Assembly (NCBI GenBank): GCA_007123465.1
Contig: SKLB01000155.1
Span: 1 to 5,704 of the forward strand
From: Spirochaetales bacterium
GTDB taxonomy: Bacteria; Spirochaetota; Spirochaetia; DSM-27196; PWMO01
Direction of reading: 5' to 3'
Length of the DNA: 5,704 nucleotides
Shown here: one piece after another, positions 1 through 4,861 of the stretch
Numbering within the stretch: the first letter of the stretch is position 1
Layout: each line of letters starts with the position of its first letter
Program-made: the position numbers and the translations under genes
Notes under the pieces: model-generated
What the model saw: the letters and a program-made list of their open reading frames with translations, nothing else
Told to the model about the DNA's origin: nothing
Database searches by the model: none

Positions 1-1067
1 GCGGCTTCCAGCAGATCCCAGCGGAACTCAGCGGCGCCGGCGTGGTACTTCAGAAACAGCTCCCACTGAATTTTGAAGGCGTTTTCGTACGGATCGCGGT
101 CCGGCATTCTGGTCCAGCTTTCGTAGAAGTTGACCGGGTTGGGAATGTCAGGATTCCAGACCGGCTTGGGAGTTGCGCCTTCGCTCTGGATGTAGACGTC
201 GCGCAGTCCAACCCAGGCTGAGCCGTTGGTTCCGTCAACCTGGAGCCCCATGATTTCATCGCGGCGCAATCTGATCTGCCACGATGTATTGAAGTGCACA
301 AAAACCCCAGCCTCGGTTTCAAAGGTTGCCCAGGCGGTGTCTTCAGCGGTTGAATCGTACGGCTTGCCGTTTTCGTCAACGCGCTTGGGTATGGTCACGG
401 CACCGACGGCCGATATTCCCTTGATCGGTCCGAACAGGTTGTCGACCACGTAGCGCCAGTGCGGAAACATGTCAATGAAGATGCCGCCGCCGTCCTCTTT
501 GCGGTAGTTCCAGGAGGGGCGCTGGGCGGTCTGGTGGAATCCATCGAAGACCCAGTAGCCAAACTCCATGCGAACGTTGACAAGGCGTCCGAAGAACCCG
601 GTGTCGATCAGGTACTTGAGCTTCCGCATGCCGGGCAGCCACAGCTTGTCCTGTACCACGCCGTGCTTGACACCGGCTGCCTCGGCTTCGTGGTAGAGCG
701 CCAGGGCTTCGCTGGTAGACTCGGCGGTTGGCTTCTCGCAGTAGATCGACTTGCCGGCAGCGATTGCTTTCCTGACCGCCGGTACGCGCAACTGCGTCAG
801 CTGGGCGTCAAAGTAGATCTCGTTGGCAGAATCCGCCAGCGCAGCGTCGAGGTCAGTGGTGAACTGCTCAACCTGGTATTTCTTTGCCAGCACCTCGAGT
901 TTCTCCTGGTTGCGGCCAACCAGGACCGGCTGCGGCATCAAGCTGTCTCCGTTGGCAAGGCGCACTCCACCCTGATTGCGAATAGCAATGATCGAACGCT
1001 CCAGGTGCTGGTTGGTACCCATGCGACCGGTGACACCGTTCATGATTATCCCGATTTTGCGTTGCAT
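1..1067 (-). CDS. Gfo/Idh/MocA-family NAD(P)-dependent oxidoreductase (C-terminus cut by window edge)
   Basis: Probable cytoplasmic sugar or polyol dehydrogenase using NAD(P). The frame opens with ATG at 1067 and stays open to base 1, giving 355 residues; recalled relatives are roughly 380-390 long, so only the C-terminal tail is missing. The N-terminus reads MQRKIGIIMNGVTGRMG, a Rossmann dinucleotide loop of GxxGxxG type (G11, G14, G17) with a GRMG ending as in dihydrodipicolinate reductase. The family motif EKP is at 111-113 (K112 the expected catalytic lysine). The C-terminal domain has GGGIFIDMFPH at 193-203, supplying the expected Asp199 and His203 of the catalytic Lys-Asp-His set. AAGGAG lies 7 bases before the ATG and overlaps the stop of the upstream isomerase gene. 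It is last in the visible operon. I recall this subfamily beside TIM-barrel isomerases of the type encoded at 1079-1897. The family call is firm; the substrate is unknown. It is only distantly related to the oxidoreductase at the right end. Confidence 0.9.
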   Translation of the reverse strand, partial: MQRKIGIIMNGVTGRMGTNQHLERSIIAIRNQGGVRLANGDSLMPQPVLVGRNQEKLEVLAKKYQVEQFTTDLDAALADSANEIYFDAQLTQLRVPAVRKAIAAGKSIYCEKPTAESTSEALALYHEAEAAGVKHGVVQDKLWLPGMRKLKYLIDTGFFGRLVNVRMEFGYWVFDGFHQTAQRPSWNYRKEDGGGIFIDMFPHWRYVVDNLFGPIKGISAVGAVTIPKRVDENGKPYDSTAEDTAWATFETEAGVFVHFNTSWQIRLRRDEIMGLQVDGTNGSAWVGLRDVYIQSEGATPKPVWNPDIPNPVNFYESWTRMPDRDPYENAFKIQWELFLKYHAGAAEFRWDLLEA

Positions 1068-1074
1068 CGAATCT

Positions 1075-1081
1075 CTCCTTA
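1075..1081 (-). promoter_or_regulatory. Shine-Dalgarno fused to upstream stop codon (TAAGGAG)
   Basis: On the minus strand the isomerase stop TAA (1081-1079) runs directly into AAGGAG (1080-1075), which sits 7 bases before the ATG at 1067. A ribosome terminating on the isomerase gene would stand on the initiation site of the oxidoreductase, which favours translational coupling. It also fixes the start at 1067. Confidence 0.75.
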
Positions 1082-1897
1082 TACGTGTTCTTTGTAGGCT
1101 TGAATGATCTTCTGCAGGTAGGCCGACTGATCCGTGCTCCAGTAGTGCGTCGAGAAGATTTCCACTTCATTGAAGCCGGCAAACCCGGCCTGTTCCACTG
1201 CGTTGCGGAAATGCGGGATGTCGATGCAGCCTTCACCCATCAGAGCGCGGTCCAGCAGAAAGTCACGCGTGGGTACACGCCAGTCACAGACGTGAAAGGC
1301 AAATATCCGCTCTGCTGCACCGCAACGCGCAATCTCTCCGATGGCGTTGGGATCCCACCAGATGTGATAGACATCCACCGCTACGCCAACGTTGGGCAGG
1401 TCGATCTGGTCGCACATGTCATTGGCGCTCTGCATGGTGTTAACCGCCGACTTGGCGTCCGCGTACATCGGGTGCAGCGGCTCAATCGCCAGCTTAACCC
1501 CCGCCTCCCGCGCGCGTCCCGCCGCAGCGTGTATGCCTTCGGCGATCTGGGCTCGAGAGTCCGCAAGCGGTTGGCCGGGGTCGGCCCCGCAGACCAGTAC
1601 GATAAGCGGTGCGCCCAGTGCCTCGGCCTCGTCTATCGCGCGCAGATTGTCTTCAAGCGCGCGAGCCCGGCTATCGGCGTCAACCGATGGGAAGAACCCG
1701 CCACGACAGAGGCTGACAACCTGTAGTCCAGCGTCACGGATGCCGCGCCCTACAGCGGCCGCATCACGGTTTGCCAGTGCGTCGCGCCAGACCGTAATAC
1801 CGCTGACACCACCACGCGCGTAGTTCTCCACGGCTATCTCGACGCTCCACGGTTTGGTAGTGGCCGTGTGTATACAAAGCTTGTCCAGGTCCTGCAT
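1079..1897 (-). CDS. Sugar phosphate isomerase/epimerase family protein (xylose isomerase-like TIM barrel)
   Basis: A 272-residue cytoplasmic protein of the AP-endonuclease-2/xylose-isomerase-like TIM-barrel superfamily, which performs metal-dependent isomerisation, epimerisation or dehydration of sugars and keto-sugars. The N-terminus (KLCIHTATTKPW, 6-17) is typical of one subfamily, as is LCRGGFFP at 63-70. Metal and substrate residues sit at the usual barrel-strand ends: Glu139 in AIEPLHPMYAD, Asp175 and His178 in VAVDVYHIWWDP, His202 and Asp205 in FHVCDW, and Glu246 in NEVEIF; GEG follows at 221-223. Length is normal and no break is seen. The ATG at 1897 has AGGAGA 7-8 bases upstream, overlapping the stop of the dehydrogenase gene. 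It lies 11 bases from the genes on both sides, so it is cotranscribed with the dehydrogenase and the last oxidoreductase. By analogy with E. coli YcjR beside YcjS it may act on a keto-sugar made by a neighbouring oxidoreductase; that is inference. The family call is firm, the reaction is not. Confidence 0.9.
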   Translation of the reverse strand: MQDLDKLCIHTATTKPWSVEIAVENYARGGVSGITVWRDALANRDAAAVGRGIRDAGLQVVSLCRGGFFPSVDADSRARALEDNLRAIDEAEALGAPLIVLVCGADPGQPLADSRAQIAEGIHAAAGRAREAGVKLAIEPLHPMYADAKSAVNTMQSANDMCDQIDLPNVGVAVDVYHIWWDPNAIGEIARCGAAERIFAFHVCDWRVPTRDFLLDRALMGEGCIDIPHFRNAVEQAGFAGFNEVEIFSTHYWSTDQSAYLQKIIQAYKEHV

Positions 1898-1904
1898 TTC
1901 CGGT

Positions 1905-1911
1905 TCTCCTA
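1905..1911 (-). promoter_or_regulatory. Shine-Dalgarno fused to upstream stop codon (TAGGAGA)
   Basis: The stop TAG of the short-chain dehydrogenase (1911-1909) is the first part of TAGGAGA (1911-1905), which stands 7 bases before the isomerase ATG at 1897. The gap between the two genes is 11 bases, the same arrangement and spacing as at the next junction, suggesting coupled translation of the three genes. Confidence 0.75.
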
Positions 1912-2715
1912 TAGTCGCGGCAGATGAAATCCACCGTCAGAGTGAATCACTGAGCCGGTGGAAAACGCCAGGTCGCCATCCAGAATAGCGCGCACCAGTC
2001 GCCCGATATCCGCTGGGGTTCCCCAGCGCCGCTGCGGCACCAGCCCCTCGCCGATCAGTGCGTCGTACTTGGCCTTCACGCCGCTGGTCATATCTGTCTC
2101 CATGATACCCGGACGTACTTCGTACACCTGAATACCCTCTGCGGCCAGGCGCGCAGCCCACAGCCGGGCGGCCATTGCCAGGCCGGCTTTGGATACACAG
2201 TACTCTCCGCGCTGGATTGACGCGGTATCCGCAGAGATCGAGCCGACAAACACAATCTTGCGCCCGGACTCAATTGCACTCACGTCGGCAGTATCGGGAT
2301 TGCCGTCGGTGCCCAGCCAACGGCGCACAACCGACTGGGTCAGGAAGTAGGGACCTGTGAGGTTGATATCCAGGACCTGGTGAAACGATTCTTCGGTTGC
2401 CTCGGTGATATCGAGGCGCTGCCGCGGTCCAATTCCGGCGTTGTTCACCAGAGCGTCGATTGTGCCGAACGTGTCCCAGACCTCGCTCACCAGCCGCGAC
2501 CTGTCCTGCGGGTTACCGACGTTGGCCTGAAAGGCGGCAAACCGGCCCGACCCTGCGTCGGTACACGCCGCCAGGGTTTCCTCAGCCGCTTTGTGATTAC
2601 CGGCGTAGTTTATCGCTACCGAGTAGCCCCTGCGGGCCAATTCGAGTGCTATTCCGCGGCCGATGCCTCGGCTTGCGCCGGTCACCAGAGCAACGGGACT
2701 TTTTGGGTCTGACAT
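1909..2715 (-). CDS. Short-chain dehydrogenase/reductase, FabG-like (annotated in relatives as 3-ketoacyl-ACP reductase)
   Basis: A 268-residue classical SDR, NAD(P)-dependent and cytoplasmic. Seen in order: the cofactor loop TGASRGIG at 12-19, NNAG at 91-94, Asn118 in DINLTG, catalytic Ser159 in VGSIS, and the YxxxK pair Tyr172/Lys176 (YCVSK), followed by RPG at 201-203 and a C-terminal SDGG at 259-262. The tetrad Asn-Ser-Tyr-Lys is complete. The segment at about 134-151 is longer than in canonical FabG. Despite the usual fatty-acid label, a carbohydrate operon makes a sugar, polyol or keto-sugar substrate more likely than acyl-ACP. The frame extends to a TTG at 2751, but that codon lies inside an 18-bp palindrome. 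The ATG at 2715 has GGAG 5 bases upstream and puts the Rossmann loop at the normal distance from the N-terminus, so it is preferred. It is the first gene after the internal promoter and leads a tight three-gene unit. Confidence 0.9.
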   Translation of the reverse strand: MSDPKSPVALVTGASRGIGRGIALELARRGYSVAINYAGNHKAAEETLAACTDAGSGRFAAFQANVGNPQDRSRLVSEVWDTFGTIDALVNNAGIGPRQRLDITEATEESFHQVLDINLTGPYFLTQSVVRRWLGTDGNPDTADVSAIESGRKIVFVGSISADTASIQRGEYCVSKAGLAMAARLWAARLAAEGIQVYEVRPGIMETDMTSGVKAKYDALIGEGLVPQRRWGTPADIGRLVRAILDGDLAFSTGSVIHSDGGFHLPRL

Positions 2716-2720
2716 GCCAA

Positions 2721-2724
2721 CTCC
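2721..2724 (-). promoter_or_regulatory. Shine-Dalgarno GGAG for the short-chain dehydrogenase
   Basis: GGAG (in TTGGAG) lies 5 bases before the ATG at 2715. It decides between that ATG and the upstream in-frame TTG at 2751. Confidence 0.65.
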
Positions 2725-2734
2725 AATAGGTAGT

Positions 2735-2752
2735 GTTGTTGCATGCAACAAC
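2735..2752 (-). promoter_or_regulatory. Perfect 18-bp palindrome, probable repressor operator
   Basis: GTTGTTGCATGCAACAAC reads identically on both strands; the next base pair outward on each side breaks the symmetry. It lies between the repressor gene and the short-chain dehydrogenase and begins about 6 bases downstream of the expected transcription start at about 2758 of the promoter at 2765-2793, where a bound dimer would block initiation or escape. The even symmetry and length suit a dimeric helix-turn-helix regulator. The adjacent ROK protein is the nearest candidate. The GTTGTT/AACAAC arms faintly recall the AACAAAC-type arms of Bacillus XylR sites, but LacI- or GntR-family binding cannot be excluded. 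Confidence 0.7.
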
Positions 2753-2764
2753 GGTGATTACGCA

Positions 2765-2793
2765 AGGGTACCCTGTGTTTGCCGGTCTGTCAA
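2765..2793 (-). promoter_or_regulatory. Sigma70-type promoter for the SDR-isomerase-oxidoreductase unit
   Basis: On the minus strand a perfect -35 TTGACA (2793-2788) is followed by a 17-base spacer and TACCCT (2770-2765), which keeps the three most conserved -10 positions (T, A and final T). Initiation would fall near 2758, about 43 bases before the dehydrogenase ATG. The -10 is weak and lies in a 10-bp palindrome AGGGTACCCT (2765-2774). The -35 begins only 6 bases past the stop of the repressor gene. Confidence 0.6.
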
Positions 2794-2799
2794 GAAAAA

Positions 2800-4005
2800 C
2801 TAGTTGGCGGTAGCTCGGAGAGTGAGGAGCTGCTTGAGCCGGGAACGGAAGAAGCGGTAGACGCTGCCGCGGGCACAGCCGCGGAAGTCTGCGGTGACAG
2901 CGAGGATCTCCACCTGGTCTGCGGCGTAATCGGGCAGCTGGCTGCGCAGGAAGCGGCACAACCGGCTGAAGACTGCTTCGTTTTCGGTGAATGGCCCGGC
3001 AATCACAATCACGTCCGGGTAGAAGATCTGATGAATGTTCAGCAGCGCGAGCATCACGTTGTGCGTAGCACGAGCAATCGCGGGGTGGTCCGCAATTTCA
3101 GGGCAGCGCATGGTGCGTCCGAGCTCGCGTTCATCGGTGAGGCTGCCTTTGACATCCTCTGAAATTTCGCCGCGGATTGCCCACAAGGCGGCTTCGGTTT
3201 CAAGGCAGCCCACCGCCCCGCACTGGCACGGTTTGGCGTGATCCAGCGACAGCCGGGTGTGTCCGATCTCGCAGAAGCGGCCGATGGTAGAGCCCATTAC
3301 CGCGCCGCCGTGAGCGTAGGCGGCCCCGATACCGAACCCCCAGTGCACAAAAAGCACGTTTCTGTGCTGATACGCCAGGTTTTTCTGTACCAGATATTCG
3401 AGCTCCGAGTCCTGCATGCGGTTGATTGTCACCGGCAGCCCGAGCTGCTCGCTGAGCAGCCCGAAATCGAGTGTCCGGATGTTACGCCAGCGTGCGGCCG
3501 ATACCCACGTATTGTTGCCTGAGGCAACCGTGCCTACCAGAGAAAGCGCAATTCCGAGGATCTCGGCGCCGGCCGGCACGTGCCGGCCAATCACCTCAAA
3601 AGAGCGCACGCACGCCTGCAGGAACTCGCGGTTGTCGGTATCCGGAGCCAGTGGTTCGATGTGCTCAGCGACAATCTCTTCGGCGAGATTTATCAGTGCG
3701 GTCCGCAGCTCGCGCGCCTGAACGTACATCGATACTGCCACCAGGCGGTTGAACTCAAGTTGCAGCAGCACTGCCGGTCTGCCAGGTCGGTCCTCCTCAA
3801 CCGCGGCCACGGCGGTGACAAATCGTTCCTCGATCAGTTCCTTCACCGCCCACGACACGGTTGTTGGCCGGATCCCGGTCTGCTCCGCTATCCACTTGCG
3901 GCTGCACGGTGCGCTGGTTGCAAGCTTTTCAAAAACCAGCGCCTTTTCGCGATCCTTCAGTCTGTAGCGCTCGCCATCATGAATCGAGCCAATAGTACTC
4001 AGCAA
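2800..4005 (-). CDS. ROK-family transcriptional repressor (NagC/XylR-like)
   Basis: A 401-residue regulator, normal for ROK repressors. A winged helix-turn-helix occupies about residues 18-65 (recognition region near EQTGIRPTTVSWAVKELI), then a short wing with RPGRPAV at 73-79. The ROK sugar-binding region follows, with GFGIGAAYAHGG at 223-234 and the zinc signature: His249 in EIGHT, then CQCGAVGCLE with Cys260, Cys262, Cys267 and Glu269. The place of the kinase catalytic Asp (NDA in ROK kinases) reads NRMQDS, with Met197 at the Asp position by my alignment, so it should sense rather than phosphorylate its ligand. The start is TTG at 4005: GGGAGG lies 7 bases upstream, no in-frame ATG or GTG lies between it and the preceding in-frame TAA, and it keeps the whole DNA-binding domain. 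It follows the NagB-like gene by 45 bases and probably shares its transcript. The palindrome just past its 3' end is the likely target. The effector is unknown. Confidence 0.92.
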   Translation of the reverse strand: MLSTIGSIHDGERYRLKDREKALVFEKLATSAPCSRKWIAEQTGIRPTTVSWAVKELIEERFVTAVAAVEEDRPGRPAVLLQLEFNRLVAVSMYVQARELRTALINLAEEIVAEHIEPLAPDTDNREFLQACVRSFEVIGRHVPAGAEILGIALSLVGTVASGNNTWVSAARWRNIRTLDFGLLSEQLGLPVTINRMQDSELEYLVQKNLAYQHRNVLFVHWGFGIGAAYAHGGAVMGSTIGRFCEIGHTRLSLDHAKPCQCGAVGCLETEAALWAIRGEISEDVKGSLTDERELGRTMRCPEIADHPAIARATHNVMLALLNIHQIFYPDVIVIAGPFTENEAVFSRLCRFLRSQLPDYAADQVEILAVTADFRGCARGSVYRFFRSRLKQLLTLRATAN

Positions 4006-4012
4006 CGCCCGG

Positions 4013-4018
4013 CCTCCC
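4013..4018 (-). promoter_or_regulatory. Shine-Dalgarno GGGAGG for the TTG-started ROK gene
   Basis: GGGAGG stands 7 bases before TTG at 4005. A nearby ATG at 4024-4022 is in another frame and stops after seven codons, so this ribosome site supports the TTG. Confidence 0.7.
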
Positions 4019-4050
4019 TCATGGTGCGCTTGAGGCGGATATCTCGCGCG

Positions 4051-4830
4051 TTACCGAACGCCGGCAGTAGACTGTGGCCGGTCATTGTATCCGGGCAACA
4101 GCGAGGCTGAGCTCTTGTCCAGGAAAACGTGGCTGTCGCGGTGCTCCTTGAGCACCGAAGCGGGGTAGGCCGGAGAGATCTCGCCACCGGGGTCCAGGCA
4201 GTTGCGGACAGCTTCGGCCTTGCGTTTGTCGGGGACCACGCAGATGATCGAGCAACTCTTGAGTATCTGCTGAATCGACATCGTAAACGCCTTTGCCGGA
4301 ACATCGTCCAGCGACGCAAACCATCCCTCGCCAACCTGCTGCAATCGGCAACGTTCTTCCAGTTCGACCACGATATACGGTTCTTCGGTCCGGAAGTCCG
4401 CCGGCGGGTCGTTGAACGCGAGGTGCCCGTTCTCGCCTATTCCCAGGAAGGCGACATCTATCTCGTCTTTCTGAATCAGTCCGGAAATCCGATGGCGTTC
4501 GGCTTCTACGTCTTTGGCTCCACCGTCTATCAGGTGTGCAGCCGCCGGGTGGACTCTGTTGACTATCCTGCTCTCGATGTAGCCGGCAAAACTTGCGGGG
4601 TGAGACTTCTCTATCCCCACGTATTCGTCGAGGTGAAAGATCTCGATTCTGTGCCAGTCGATGTCATCCCGACCGCACAGCAGGTCAAGAAACTGGAGTT
4701 GTGAGTTTCCGGTAGCCGCTATGACGCGCACGCGCTGCTTGACCTCCAGGGCGTTACGCAGCAGCTGCGCTGCCTTATCGGCTGCGGCTGCCGCCATCAG
4801 CTGCTGACTTTCAAGTACCTGTATTTCCAT
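4051..4830 (-). CDS. NagB/6-phosphogluconolactonase-family protein, glucosamine-6-phosphate deaminase-like
   Basis: A 259-residue cytoplasmic protein of the NagB/Pgl/RpiA-like fold. True NagB opens glucosamine-6-phosphate and converts it to fructose-6-phosphate and ammonia. Seen: the phosphate loop ATGNSQ at 39-44, HLDEYVG at 66-72 (Asp68 and Glu69 match the NagB DEY motif with its proton-transfer Asp), GIGENGHLAFNDPP at 130-143 with the ring-opening His136, and a basic VPDKRKAEAV at 199-208. Compared with E. coli NagB (GVGNDGHIAFNEP) the catalytic Asp141 is Asn134 and Glu148 is Asp141. I recall the GENGHLAFNDPP form as a recurrent subfamily labelled glucosamine-6-phosphate deaminase, so this is probably a divergent activity rather than decay. 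GGGAGGAG (4844-4837) lies 6 bases before the ATG at 4830. The oxidoreductase ends 31 bases upstream and the ROK repressor starts 45 bases downstream. The link with a ROK regulator parallels nagB-nagC, but amino-sugar use is unproven. Confidence 0.87.
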   Translation of the reverse strand: MEIQVLESQQLMAAAAADKAAQLLRNALEVKQRVRVIAATGNSQLQFLDLLCGRDDIDWHRIEIFHLDEYVGIEKSHPASFAGYIESRIVNRVHPAAAHLIDGGAKDVEAERHRISGLIQKDEIDVAFLGIGENGHLAFNDPPADFRTEEPYIVVELEERCRLQQVGEGWFASLDDVPAKAFTMSIQQILKSCSIICVVPDKRKAEAVRNCLDPGGEISPAYPASVLKEHRDSHVFLDKSSASLLPGYNDRPQSTAGVR

Positions 4831-4861
4831 TGTGCGCTCCTCCCGATTGTCTGGTTGGCCT

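Noticed and set aside
459..1726. Long plus-strand open frames (for example 459-1097 and 1085-1726, each over 200 codons)
   Set aside because: They lie antisense to genes with clear family motifs, their translations show no recognisable domain, and they have no convincing ribosome sites. They are by-products of GC-rich codon use.
2716..2751. N-terminal extension of the short-chain dehydrogenase starting at TTG 2751
   Set aside because: The start would lie inside the operator palindrome, has no ribosome site, and would add 12 residues ahead of the normal SDR N-terminus. The ATG at 2715 has GGAG upstream.
2787..2802. Rho-independent terminator after the ROK gene (TTTTT just past the stop codon)
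   Set aside because: Only the short AACTAGTT symmetry precedes the T-run and no GC-rich hairpin is present; the Ts flank the -35 box instead.
4006..4053. Possible stop-codon readthrough joining the NagB-like protein and the ROK repressor, which are in the same frame across the TAA at 4053-4051
   Set aside because: The intervening codons show no conserved-looking sequence, the ROK gene has its own strong ribosome site, and TAA is the least leaky stop.
4129..4704. Plus-strand open frame of 191 codons opposite the NagB-like gene
   Set aside because: It is wholly antisense to a motif-complete gene and its translation has no recognisable family features.
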